Below are positions 26,452 to 34,175 of a stretch of DNA of 64,000 nucleotides, in pieces. Origin of the DNA: Arthrobacter_N sp051262515 (GTDB lineage: Bacteria; Actinomycetota; Actinomycetes; Actinomycetales; Micrococcaceae); the NCBI RefSeq assembly GCF_051262515.1, contig NZ_JBIMER010000001.1, positions 62,001-126,000 of the forward strand, written 5' to 3'. The translations under genes were made by a program, and so were the position numbers. The notes beneath the pieces were generated by a model. The model did no database searches. It was given only the letters and a program-made list of their open reading frames with translations, and was not told the origin of the DNA. The stretch's first letter is position 1. Each line of letters opens with the position of its first letter.

Positions 26452-26467
26452 CGTCCCGTCCGCCAAC

Positions 26468-26473
26468 TAGACT
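26468..26473 (+). promoter_or_regulatory. -10 box TAGACT of a likely leaderless dnaG promoter
   Basis: TAGACT matches TANNNT and ends 7 nt before the dnaG ATG. No Shine-Dalgarno is present in the gap. Confidence 0.5.
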
Positions 26474-26480
26474 GGACGCC

Positions 26481-28526
26481 ATGGCCGGCCTGATCAAACG
26501 CGAAGACATCGATGAGGTCCGCTCGCGCACCGACATCAAGGAAGTCGTCGACGGCTATGTCACGCTGCGCTCCGCCGGCGTAGGTTCCTTCAAGGGTCTA
26601 TGCCCTTTCCACGACGAGCGCAGCCCGAGCTTCCATGTCCGGCCGCAAGTGGGAACCTTCCACTGTTTCGGTTGCGGCGAAAGCGGCGACGTCATTGCGT
26701 TCATCCAGAAGATGGACCACACCACCTTCAGCGAAACCGTCGAACGCCTGGCGGGACGGATTGGTTTCGAGCTTCGCTACGAGGACGGAGGGCACGGCCC
26801 GAACAGGCAGGAAGTCGGACGCCGTCAGCGGCTGCTCGATGCCCACAAGGTCGCGGAGGAATACTTCCACGGACAGCTCGCGAGTCCCGAAGCCGAGACC
26901 GGTCGTAAGTTCCTCACCGAGCGCGGCTTCGACGAGTCCGCGTGCGCCCACTTCGGCGTGGGCTACGCCCCAAAGGGCTGGGACGCACTGCTTAAGCACC
27001 TGAGGCACAAGGGCTTCCAAGAGGAGGAGCTCAAACTCACCGGGATGTTCTCCGAGGGCAACCGTGGAATCTACGATCGCTTCCGTGGTCGTTTGATCTG
27101 GCCCATTCGGGATCTCAGCGGCGCGACGATCGGTTTCGGAGCGCGCAAGCTCTACGAGGACGACCAGGGTCCGAAGTACCTCAACACACCCGAGACGCAG
27201 CTCTATAAGAAATCACAGGTGCTCTACGGAGTGGACCTGGCCAAACGGGAAATCACGAAAAACCGCCAGATCGTCGTCGTTGAGGGTTACACGGACGTCA
27301 TGGCGTGCCACCTCTCCGGCGTCGGGACCGCGGTGGCCACCTGCGGCACGGCCTTCGGCACGGACCACATCAAGATCGCACGTCGATTGCTCCAGGACGA
27401 TGGCACCGGGGGAGAAGTGGTTTTCACGTTCGACGGCGACGCCGCAGGACAGAAGGCCGCCCTGCGGGCGTTCGAGGAGGACCAGCGGTTCACCGCGCAG
27501 ACGTATGTGTCAGTTGAACCCAGCGGCGCGGATCCCTGCGAGCTGCGTCAGCGGCGCGGTCCCGAGGCCGTGCTCGAACTGATCGCATCCAAGCGTCCGC
27601 TGTTCGAATTCGCCATCAAGGTCGGGCTGAAGCGGTTCGACCTCAACACCGTGGAGGGCCGCGTCCAGGCCCTGCGGGCATCCGCGCCCATCATCGCCGC
27701 CATCCGCGACTCGGCCATGCGTCCTGCCTACGCGCGTGAGTTGGCCGGCTGGCTGGGCATGGACATGGACGACGTCAACCGCGCCGTCGGCGCGGCCGCC
27801 AAACGGCTCCGCGACGGTGCCGGCGAACCGGGCGGGAGTGGCGGCCCCAGGAACGGCGATGCCAAGAGCGACGGCGGTAGGAGCGACAACGGTAGGAGCG
27901 ACAACGGCCGGAACGACGCCGGCCGGAACGACGCCGGAGCGCTACAGCGCGGCGCCGGAAGCCGGCAGCAGAGCGAAGCCACGCGGCAGCGAAATCAGGG
28001 GGGACACGGTGACGACGCGGCCCCGGGGGATAGGGGGGAACGGGGCGAATCCCTCGCCCGTCCCGATCCCCGGGACCCGGTGGCGCGGATGGAGCGGGAG
28101 TCCTTGGAGGTGGTGCTCCAGCAGCCAGGAATGCTCACGCCCGAGCAATGGCAGGCGTTCTACGACGCACGGTTCACCGCCCCCGTTCATGTCCTCATCC
28201 ATGATGCCATCCGGGCCGCCGGCGCGGCCGGGGCGACCCCGGCGCACTGGGTCGAGACGATCCGCCAGGAAGTGCCCGATCCGGTGCGGTCCTTTGTCTC
28301 CGAGCTGGCGGTTATGCCGTTGCCGGCCCACTCCGACGATGCCTTGGCGGGCTACTGCAGGGACATCATGAACAGGCTTTTCGAACTGCAGATCACCCAC
28401 TTCAAGGCGGAGAAGATCGGACAACTCCAGCGGATGGACCCTTCCGCGGACCCCGCGGCGTTCCAACGGATCAACCGCGAACTGATGGAGTTGGAGCTGC
28501 GCCGCCGCTCTCTGCGGGCGGAATAA
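26481..28526 (+). CDS. dnaG: DNA primase
   Basis: A 681-residue primase that lays RNA primers at the replication fork with DnaB. The CHC2 zinc finger uses Cys41, His44, Cys62 and Cys65. The RNA-polymerase domain carries IVVVEGYTDVMACHLSG and FTFDGDAAGQKAALRAF (TOPRIM). The C-terminal DnaB-binding region spans about 540-681. Between them, residues 461-485 are tandem five-residue repeats followed by a Gly/Gln/Arg-rich linker. The ATG at 26481 gives the canonical N-terminus; a longer frame upstream lacks similarity. It appears to be transcribed from a leaderless promoter. Confidence 0.95.
   Translation: MAGLIKREDIDEVRSRTDIKEVVDGYVTLRSAGVGSFKGLCPFHDERSPSFHVRPQVGTFHCFGCGESGDVIAFIQKMDHTTFSETVERLAGRIGFELRYEDGGHGPNRQEVGRRQRLLDAHKVAEEYFHGQLASPEAETGRKFLTERGFDESACAHFGVGYAPKGWDALLKHLRHKGFQEEELKLTGMFSEGNRGIYDRFRGRLIWPIRDLSGATIGFGARKLYEDDQGPKYLNTPETQLYKKSQVLYGVDLAKREITKNRQIVVVEGYTDVMACHLSGVGTAVATCGTAFGTDHIKIARRLLQDDGTGGEVVFTFDGDAAGQKAALRAFEEDQRFTAQTYVSVEPSGADPCELRQRRGPEAVLELIASKRPLFEFAIKVGLKRFDLNTVEGRVQALRASAPIIAAIRDSAMRPAYARELAGWLGMDMDDVNRAVGAAAKRLRDGAGEPGGSGGPRNGDAKSDGGRSDNGRSDNGRNDAGRNDAGALQRGAGSRQQSEATRQRNQGGHGDDAAPGDRGERGESLARPDPRDPVARMERESLEVVLQQPGMLTPEQWQAFYDARFTAPVHVLIHDAIRAAGAAGATPAHWVETIRQEVPDPVRSFVSELAVMPLPAHSDDALAGYCRDIMNRLFELQITHFKAEKIGQLQRMDPSADPAAFQRINRELMELELRRRSLRAE
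27861..27935 (+). repeat. 15-bp tandem repeat inside dnaG
   Basis: Five 15-bp units encode AKSDG, GRSDN, GRSDN, GRNDA and GRNDA. The second and third units are identical at DNA level, as are the fourth and fifth. It lengthens the flexible linker between the polymerase core and the helicase-binding domain, and copy number is likely to vary. Confidence 0.85.
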
Positions 28527-28570
28527 ACCCGCCGGATTGGTGGGATTTAGGCGTCGCTCGCGTGCTCTTG

Positions 28571-28576
28571 TATAGT
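28571..28576 (+). promoter_or_regulatory. -10 box TATAGT of tRNA-Asn copy 1
   Basis: TATAGT lies 14 nt upstream of the mature 5' end. The 16 bp ending here differ at only four positions from the matching segment before copy 2 (TAAAGT at 33061). No good -35 hexamer is seen. Confidence 0.45.
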
Positions 28577-28590
28577 CGTATCCGTTGCCT

Positions 28591-28663
28591 TCCCCCGTAG
28601 CTCAATTGGCAGAGCATTCGACTGTTAATCGAAGGGTTACTGGTTCGAGTCCAGTCGGGGGAG
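28591..28663 (+). tRNA. tRNA-Asn (anticodon GTT), copy 1
   Basis: A 73-nt cloverleaf: acceptor TCCCCCG/CGGGGGA, D-stem GCTC/GAGC, anticodon loop CTGTTAA with GTT at 28624-28626, T-stem ACTGG/CCAGT and loop TTCGAGT, discriminator G. CCA follows in the DNA (28664-28666). It is identical to the copy at 33081. Confidence 0.97.
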
Positions 28664-28670
28664 CCACTCT

Positions 28671-28706
28671 CGAAGTCCCCGTTCCCGCAAGGGGGTGGGG
28701 ACTTCG
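28671..28706 (+). terminator. hairpin terminator after tRNA-Asn copy 1
   Basis: A stem of 10 Watson-Crick pairs (28671-28680 with 28697-28706) continues inward through three G-T pairs and three G-C pairs to a GCAA tetraloop. It ends the tRNA transcript 5 nt after the CCA. Confidence 0.75.
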
Positions 28707-28738
28707 CCGTTTCCGCCCGAGGCGACCGCCGCCCTCGC

Positions 28739-30211
28739 GTGAATCCCATGGCGGCGGACGCCGTCCCGCCCTACGATGGGCACGTGGAGTGGCTGGCGGG
28801 CACCGACTACGAGGTTGCGCGGGAAATCCTGCAACGCGGTGTGGCCGCGTTATACGTCGTGGCGTTCGTCTCCACCCTCAACCAGTTCCGTGCCCTTCTG
28901 GGCGAGCACGGGCTGATGCCGGTACCCGCCTTGCTGGATCGCGGAGGTGCCCGAGGTCCAACGGTATTCAGCCGCTGGGGCTATTCGGACCGGAAGCTCG
29001 TCCTGGTGTGCGCCCTCGGAATCCTGATCGCCTCGGCCCTGGTGGCCGGGCTGCCGCAACTCGGGCCGCCGTGGCTTCCGCTCGCGGCATTCCTCGCCCT
29101 GTGGGGCCTGTACATGTCGATCGTGAATGTCGGCCAGGTGTTCTACGGCTTCGGCTGGGAGATGCTCCTGCTCGAGGCCGGATTCACGGTCGGGTTCCTC
29201 GGCTCGCAGCAGGTCCCGCCGCCTGCGCCCATCCTCGTCCTCATTGCATGGCTGGTGTTCCGCCTCGAGTTCGGGGCAGGCATGATCAAATGGCGCGGGG
29301 ACCCCGCCTGGCGCAACCTGACGGCCCTCTACTACCACCACGAGACCCAACCCATGCCGGGTCCCCTCAGCCGGCGAGCGCACCTGATGCCGAAGTGGTG
29401 GCACCGTGCCGAGGTGGCGGGCAACCACGCGGCCCAGCTGGCGGTGCCGTTCCTCCTGTTCCTGCCGCAGCCGATCGCGTCCATCGCTGCGGGGACCATC
29501 ATCTTCACCCAGCTCTGGCTGGTCGCCACCGGAAACTTCGCCTGGCTGAACTGGATCACCATCGTCCTGGCGTTCTGCGCGGTGGGCGATCCGGCGGTGC
29601 ACGCCGTTGTTCCCGTTGTCCCCGCCGATCTCGGCACGCCGTCCGAGGCGCCCGTGTGGTGGAACATCGTCGTCGTGGCCGGCTCGGTGCTTATTGTGGT
29701 CGCCAGCGTGCCGGCGCTGCGTAACCTGTTCTCCCGGAACCAGTTGATGAACGCCAGCTTCAACCGTTGGCAAATCGGCAACGCCTATGGGGCGTTCGGC
29801 TCGGTCACCCGCGAGCGTATCGAGATCGTCGTCGAGGGAACACTCGACGACGCAGCCTCCCCGGGGGCCACATGGCTGGAATACGAGTTCAAGGGAAAGC
29901 CAGGCGACGTGGACCGCCGCCCGGCGCAGTTCGCCCCCTACCACCTGCGGCTGGACTGGCTCATGTGGTTCCTCCCGCTGGGTACGGTCCACCAGCGTTG
30001 GTTTTACGCCTTCCTCGGTAAGCTCCTGGATGCCGACCCGGCGACGCTGCGCTTGCTGTGCCGCGACCCGTTCGACGGCGCGGCGCCGCGGTTCGTCCGC
30101 GTTTGGGCCTACCGTTACCGCTTCGCCTCCACTGCGCAACACCGGGAAACCGGGGCACACTGGGTCCGGGACCGCGCGCGTCTGGTGATCCCCGCCGTGG
30201 GCGGCGGCTAG
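28739..30211 (+). CDS. lipase maturation factor-like membrane protein
   Basis: A 490-residue polytopic protein similar to the LMF1/LMF2 family. The diagnostic central block runs from KWRGDPAWRNLTALYYHHET to PLSRRAHLMPKWWHRAEVAG, near residues 183-225. A C-terminal soluble domain (about 345-490) contains NAYGAFGSVTRERIEIVVEG and DWLMWFLPLG. In animals LMF1 aids folding of secreted lipases; the bacterial role is not established. The GTG at 28739 and the ATG at 28748 are both possible starts. It lies between a tRNA terminator and the convergent DSD1 gene. Confidence 0.8.
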   Translation: MNPMAADAVPPYDGHVEWLAGTDYEVAREILQRGVAALYVVAFVSTLNQFRALLGEHGLMPVPALLDRGGARGPTVFSRWGYSDRKLVLVCALGILIASALVAGLPQLGPPWLPLAAFLALWGLYMSIVNVGQVFYGFGWEMLLLEAGFTVGFLGSQQVPPPAPILVLIAWLVFRLEFGAGMIKWRGDPAWRNLTALYYHHETQPMPGPLSRRAHLMPKWWHRAEVAGNHAAQLAVPFLLFLPQPIASIAAGTIIFTQLWLVATGNFAWLNWITIVLAFCAVGDPAVHAVVPVVPADLGTPSEAPVWWNIVVVAGSVLIVVASVPALRNLFSRNQLMNASFNRWQIGNAYGAFGSVTRERIEIVVEGTLDDAASPGATWLEYEFKGKPGDVDRRPAQFAPYHLRLDWLMWFLPLGTVHQRWFYAFLGKLLDADPATLRLLCRDPFDGAAPRFVRVWAYRYRFASTAQHRETGAHWVRDRARLVIPAVGGG

Positions 30212-30223
30212 GCGCGTCCTGCG

Positions 30224-31291
30224 CTATGAGTTACGGCCGCGCGCATGGATGGCCCAGACGGCGTCGTACCCGTTGTCGACGGCGAGGACATCGTCGACGA
30301 GGTTCACCGCGTTGCAGACGTGGTTCGGAATCAGGGAAAGCGCCGCGCCGGGTGGCGGGACCGCCGTGTCCGTCGCGGGCCAGTCGATGGTGGCATGGTG
30401 CTCGGACAGGGCGACGACGCGGGCCGCCGGATGGCCGGCCACACGTCCGTAGCCTGTGGTCCAGTCGGGCCGGTCGGCTCCGAGGACCTTGCTGCCGGCA
30501 TCAACGACCACCAGGTGGCCGCGTACGTCGACGACGGTGGCGGCGACCGTCAGTGCCACAGATTCCTCGGTGCAGGTGCCGGATTCAATCTGCTGCGCGT
30601 CGTTGTAGACGTAGACGCCCGGGCGGAGTTCGTTGACCGCTCCCGGCGTGTGGCGGCGCGCGGTGGGTGTCGACCCGCCGCTGACCACTGGACATTCGAT
30701 GCCGGCAACGGCCAGTGAGGCGGCCGCCGCCCCCAACGCCCTGGCCTCGTCGGTCGCGGCTTGCAGAGCCCTGCCGGGTCCGTAGCCGTGGCCCGGGAAC
30801 GTGAACACGCCGTCGATCCGTAGGCCCGCTTCGCTTGCCGCGGCTGCGATGCGGCTGGCCTCCTCCGGAACCGTTCCGCTGCGGTGGTGGCCGCTGTCCA
30901 CCTCGATGCGCACACCGAGCAGGCCGGCGTCGCCTCCCAGAGCCGATCCCAAGGCGCGTGCCCCCGACTCCGTGGCCACGCCGACCACGACGCGTGCCTC
31001 CCGGACCAGCGTGCGGAGCCGCCGGCCCTTGGCTTCGTCGACCCACAGGGGGTACGCGATGAACAGGTCGTCGAACCCTCCGCCGGCGAACACTTCGGCT
31101 TCGCCGAGGGTGGCCACGCTCAGGCCGACGGCGCCGGCCTCCAGCTGGAGGCGTGCGACGTCGAGGCTCTTGTGGGTTTTGGCGTGCGGACGCAACGCGA
31201 CACCGGCACCGGCCGCGAACTCGGCCATGGAGGCGATGTTCTGCCGCAATACACGCGTGTCCACGGCCAGGTAGGGAGTGGAGCGGGTCAT
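30224..31291 (-). CDS. DSD1 family PLP enzyme (D-serine dehydratase / D-threonine aldolase type)
   Basis: A 355-residue fold-III (alanine racemase-like) PLP enzyme. The Schiff-base lysine is in LRPHAKTHKS near residue 37. SLIPNHVCNAVNL near 325 supplies the His and Cys that bind Zn2+ in eukaryotic-type D-serine dehydratase. It probably removes water and ammonia from D-serine or a D-3-hydroxy amino acid, or cleaves a D-threo-3-hydroxy amino acid; sequence alone cannot decide. The ATG at 31291 follows GAGAGG. It is divergent from the short universal stress protein and MFS pair, so the MFS protein may import its substrate. Confidence 0.82.
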   Translation of the reverse strand: MTRSTPYLAVDTRVLRQNIASMAEFAAGAGVALRPHAKTHKSLDVARLQLEAGAVGLSVATLGEAEVFAGGGFDDLFIAYPLWVDEAKGRRLRTLVREARVVVGVATESGARALGSALGGDAGLLGVRIEVDSGHHRSGTVPEEASRIAAAASEAGLRIDGVFTFPGHGYGPGRALQAATDEARALGAAAASLAVAGIECPVVSGGSTPTARRHTPGAVNELRPGVYVYNDAQQIESGTCTEESVALTVAATVVDVRGHLVVVDAGSKVLGADRPDWTTGYGRVAGHPAARVVALSEHHATIDWPATDTAVPPPGAALSLIPNHVCNAVNLVDDVLAVDNGYDAVWAIHARGRNS

Positions 31292-31420
31292 GGGGGCCTC
31301 TCTGTTGGCGGCGTGGGGCGCGTTCCCTCGTCTAATCCGTCGCCCCCACACCATCCGAAAACGTCTAGGGACACCAACCTAACCAGTGCCGCATGCGAAA
31401 CCTAGCGTCGGTTCCGGGAC

Positions 31421-31443
31421 TCCCCGTGTCCGCGGACCGGGGA
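31421..31443. promoter_or_regulatory. hyphenated palindrome in the DSD1 / short-USP spacer
   Basis: The perfect 10-bp palindrome GTCCGCGGAC (31428-31437) is flanked by TCCCCG and CGGGGA, making a 23-nt dyad with one unpaired base. It sits in the 256-bp divergent spacer, about 105 bp upstream of the short stress-protein start, with TAGTCT (31445-31450) next to it as a possible -10. It could be an operator or a transcript hairpin. Confidence 0.35.
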
Positions 31444-31481
31444 CTAGTCTGGTAGCGAACCGCTGTGGCGGGCACGATCGG

Positions 31482-31509
31482 CGCCCGGGCACGGACGCCC
31501 GGGCACGGA
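31482..31509. repeat. 14-bp tandem duplication upstream of the short USP gene
   Basis: CGCCCGGGCACGGA occurs twice without spacer. Each copy contains the palindrome GCCCGGGC. It ends 38 nt before the ATG at 31548. Confidence 0.7.
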
Positions 31510-31547
31510 GTACGTGGGCTGGCGCCCACTCGACGGAAGGACACACG

Positions 31548-31772
31548 ATGTCGGTCTTGATGGCTCGCACTTCCAGCCCCGAGGGACAGGCGGCCGTCGC
31601 CGCCGCCGGCGACTTGTTGGAGGTCGCCCGGACAGAAGACGTCTCCGCCATCGTGGTGGACATCAAGCGACGCAGTCCGGTGGGGAAACTCCTGCTCGGG
31701 CCCAACGCGCAGGAGATCCTCCTCGGCGCGTCCGTCCCGGCGATAGCGGTTAAAGCCGCCGGAAACGCCTAA
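31548..31772 (+). CDS. internally shortened universal stress protein-like protein (74 aa)
   Basis: Only 74 residues, about half a normal UspA domain. The start SVLMARTSSPEGQAAVAAA matches the first strand and helix of Usp proteins. It then passes directly to DLLEVARTEDVSAIVVDIK and RRSPVGKLLLGPNAQEILL, the last third. Compared with the full-length relative at 62711, about 55 middle residues are missing. Positions that are Gly and Ser in the relative's nucleotide loop (VVGIRR, GSDA) are Asp and Pro here (VVDIK, GPNA). There is no frameshift or internal stop. The MFS start codon follows immediately. It could be a mini-protein with a new role or a decaying gene. Confidence 0.75.
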   Translation: MSVLMARTSSPEGQAAVAAAGDLLEVARTEDVSAIVVDIKRRSPVGKLLLGPNAQEILLGASVPAIAVKAAGNA

Positions 31773-33011
31773 TTGGCCGACTCCGGGGGAAAGCGGCGCC
31801 GGCTCGGTTGGCTATGGCTCCTGATCGGTTCCGCGGTTCTCACGCAGTCGACGCTGAACCTCGTCAGGCCCATGACCAGCTACAAGCTGCTCGAATTGGG
31901 CGCGGACGCCACGGTCGTCGGCGCGGTGACGGCGGTCTACGCCGTCCTTCCGCTGTTCCTGGCGGTGTGGCTGGGCAAGGTCAGCGACCGAATGCCGTCT
32001 TTGCGGATCCTGCTGGCCGGAGGAGCCCTGCTATTGTCGGCCGGCGCCGGCATCCTCGCGGTTGGGTCCTCCCTTTGGGCGCTCGGTATCGGCAGTGCGA
32101 TCCTGGGCGTCGGGCACCTCATGTACACCATCGCCGGGCAAAGCGCCGTGGCCCGGCACTCGCGGGAGAGCGAGCTGGACGCGGGGTTTGGCTGGTTCAC
32201 CGCGGCCTTCGCCGCCGGACAGTTGATTGGGCCGCTGGTCGGCGGGGCCATCGTGGGCACCGCCCCGCTGGGGGATCCGCAGCGCGTGGCCGGCATCGAC
32301 GTCGCCATGTGGCTTGGCGTCGTTCTGTCCCTGTTGGCGCTTCCCCTGATGCTCGCCAAACCACACCTTCCCGGCGCCGCCGCGCGACGGGCGCGGGACG
32401 CGCGCGCCGAGGGAAAACCGCGTGAGGGGGCGCCCAGCGTAGCCGGGATCCTCCGGGTCCCCGGCATGCCCTCGCACATGTTGGCAGGGTTGGCGCTTCT
32501 GGCCATGATAGACATTCTGGTCGCGTTCCTGCCCGTGGTGGGCGAACGGGCCGGGGTGGCGCCGCTCTGGATCGGCGTCCTGCTCGCGGTGCGCGGTGGT
32601 GCCACGATCCTCTCGCGTGTCTTCCTGCCGGCGCTCGCCCGGAAATGGCGGCGCGAGTCACTGGTGCTGGTCAGCCTCTTTGGTTCGGCCGTGGCGCTGG
32701 CCATTCCGCCGCTGGTGATGGAACACGTATGGATCGCGGCGGCCTGCCTCGCAGTCGGCGGCTTCCTTTTGGGACTGGGACAGCCCTTGACGATGACCCT
32801 GGTCTCGCAGTCGGTTCCCGCGTCGTGGCGAGGCTCGGCCCTTGCGGTGCGGCTCATGGGCAACCGGTTGGGCCAGGTGGCCATGCCGCTGTTGGCAGGC
32901 GTGGCGGCGGCCCCCTTGGGTCCGGCTGGGGCCATCTGGTTCAGCTGCGCGGTGCTGGCGGTCTCCGGTGTCGAGAAGCTGTCACCCGGCCACCGACGGC
33001 GCGGCGGGTAG
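31773..33011 (+). CDS. major facilitator superfamily transporter
   Basis: A 412-residue protein with about twelve hydrophobic helices. The MFS motif A equivalent WLGKVSDRMPSLRILL lies near residue 67, and a longer charged cytoplasmic loop near 205-225 separates the two six-helix halves. The substrate is unknown. The start is TTG directly abutting the stop of the short stress-protein gene with no independent Shine-Dalgarno of note, suggesting translational coupling. The DSD1 enzyme upstream makes uptake of a D-amino acid or analogue a reasonable guess. Confidence 0.8.
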   Translation: MADSGGKRRRLGWLWLLIGSAVLTQSTLNLVRPMTSYKLLELGADATVVGAVTAVYAVLPLFLAVWLGKVSDRMPSLRILLAGGALLLSAGAGILAVGSSLWALGIGSAILGVGHLMYTIAGQSAVARHSRESELDAGFGWFTAAFAAGQLIGPLVGGAIVGTAPLGDPQRVAGIDVAMWLGVVLSLLALPLMLAKPHLPGAAARRARDARAEGKPREGAPSVAGILRVPGMPSHMLAGLALLAMIDILVAFLPVVGERAGVAPLWIGVLLAVRGGATILSRVFLPALARKWRRESLVLVSLFGSAVALAIPPLVMEHVWIAAACLAVGGFLLGLGQPLTMTLVSQSVPASWRGSALAVRLMGNRLGQVAMPLLAGVAAAPLGPAGAIWFSCAVLAVSGVEKLSPGHRRRGG

Positions 33012-33060
33012 CGGGCAGAAGGGTGCGGCCGCCGGATTTCGGGATCCGTGCGTGCCCTGC

Positions 33061-33066
33061 TAAAGT
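33061..33066 (+). promoter_or_regulatory. -10 box TAAAGT of tRNA-Asn copy 2
   Basis: TAAAGT lies 14 nt upstream of the mature 5' end, the same distance as TATAGT before copy 1. The upstream CGTGCCCTGC resembles CGTGCTCTTG before copy 1. Confidence 0.45.
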
Positions 33067-33080
33067 TTTACTCGCTTCAT

Positions 33081-33153
33081 TCCCCCGTAGCTCAATTGGC
33101 AGAGCATTCGACTGTTAATCGAAGGGTTACTGGTTCGAGTCCAGTCGGGGGAG
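33081..33153 (+). tRNA. tRNA-Asn (anticodon GTT), copy 2
   Basis: Identical over 73 nt to the copy at 28591, with anticodon GTT at 33114-33116. Unlike copy 1, the bases after the discriminator are CAC, so CCA must be added enzymatically. Confidence 0.97.
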
Positions 33154-33159
33154 CACACG

Positions 33160-33191
33160 GATAGGGCCCCGCCGCTTGGCGGGGCCCTATC
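33160..33191 (+). terminator. hairpin terminator after tRNA-Asn copy 2
   Basis: A perfect 14-bp stem (33160-33173 with 33178-33191) and a GCTT tetraloop lie 7 nt after the tRNA. Confidence 0.75.
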
Positions 33192-33335
33192 GCGTTCCGG
33201 GCTTGCGCCGTAGCCACCCCCGGCGCGCCGATGCAACTGTGGCCGCACCTCGATCGGATGGGCCTCCCTGACCGGGCATGATGGTAGTTTTGAAATGCAT
33301 TGGCCCGCCCGGGCCGAACAGGATGGAGGCTCACG

Positions 33336-34115
33336 ATGGCAGGAAGCACACCTGAACGACGACCGTCTTCCCTGGCGGGATTGGCCAAGGTCGCCGGCAG
33401 GCTCGTTCCCAGACAGCTGAACGACGAGATCCAACTTGCCATCGAGCAAATGAAGGCGAAGGGCATCCAGGTGGGCATCGCCGCCGCCATTGCGGCCGTG
33501 GCACTGGTGTTCGTTGCACTGCTTGTCGTTGCACTGCTCGTCGCGGGCATCTTGGGCCTCGGGCTGGTTGTGGATCCCTGGTTGGCGGCCCTGCTGGTCG
33601 CGGCTTTGCTGCTCGTGTTGGCCGCAATCCTCGGACTCATCGGCTACAGCCGCGTCAAGAAGGCGCTTCCGCTTGTTCCGGAGGACGCCATGCGCGGCAT
33701 TAAGCACGACCTCGGAATCCTCAAGGAGGGTTCGTCGTTCGATCCGTCCACGCTGGACGAGGAAAAGCCCAAGGACGAGAAGCCGAAAAAGGATAAGGAA
33801 GACAAGGACAAGAACCCACCGGTTCCCTATGCCGAACTCCTCCACCGTTCCAAGCAACGTCGCGAGCATCTCACGCGGGTACGTGACCGCCTAGGTCCCA
33901 AGCTCGACATGAAGGCCCGCGCGAGCGACGGTGTGCACCGCGCATCGGCCTTCGCCGAGGCCAAAAAGGGGCAGGCGGCGGCGAGCCTGTCGCAGAAGGC
34001 TCCGGCCGGCGACGACACGGCACGGCTGCTCCGGGAGAAATGGCAGCCCCTGGCCGTCATGGCGGCGTCCCTCGTGGCGCTCGTTGCCTTCGTGAGGCAG
34101 CTCGTCAGGCGCTAG
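33336..34115 (+). CDS. phage-holin-family membrane protein (actinobacterial holin-like)
   Basis: A 259-residue protein. After a soluble N-terminus with a helix (DEIQLAIEQMKAKGIQVGI), two long transmembrane segments at about 55-78 and 83-107 form the holin-superfamily core. A very charged Lys/Asp/Glu tract (about 140-165) and a basic coiled region follow, and a last hydrophobic helix lies near 240-252. Chromosomal members are common in actinobacteria outside prophages and are of unknown role. No phage genes are nearby. The ATG follows GGATGGAGG; an upstream in-frame ATG at 33300 is less likely. Confidence 0.75.
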   Translation: MAGSTPERRPSSLAGLAKVAGRLVPRQLNDEIQLAIEQMKAKGIQVGIAAAIAAVALVFVALLVVALLVAGILGLGLVVDPWLAALLVAALLLVLAAILGLIGYSRVKKALPLVPEDAMRGIKHDLGILKEGSSFDPSTLDEEKPKDEKPKKDKEDKDKNPPVPYAELLHRSKQRREHLTRVRDRLGPKLDMKARASDGVHRASAFAEAKKGQAAASLSQKAPAGDDTARLLREKWQPLAVMAASLVALVAFVRQLVRR

Positions 34116-34175
34116 GTGCCCGTCGGGCCACTGCCGTAACCAACCAACTGCCGTGACCGAGGGAAGGGGGGACCG

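Noticed and set aside
28585..33153. A genomic island with tRNA-Asn as attL/attR
   Set aside because: The paired tRNAs are suggestive, but there is no integrase, excisionase, phage or conjugation gene between them and composition looks ordinary. Kept only as a duplication finding.
33336..34115. A prophage remnant signalled by the holin-like gene
   Set aside because: No lysin, structural or integrase genes are nearby. Holin-superfamily proteins of this kind are common chromosomal genes in actinobacteria.
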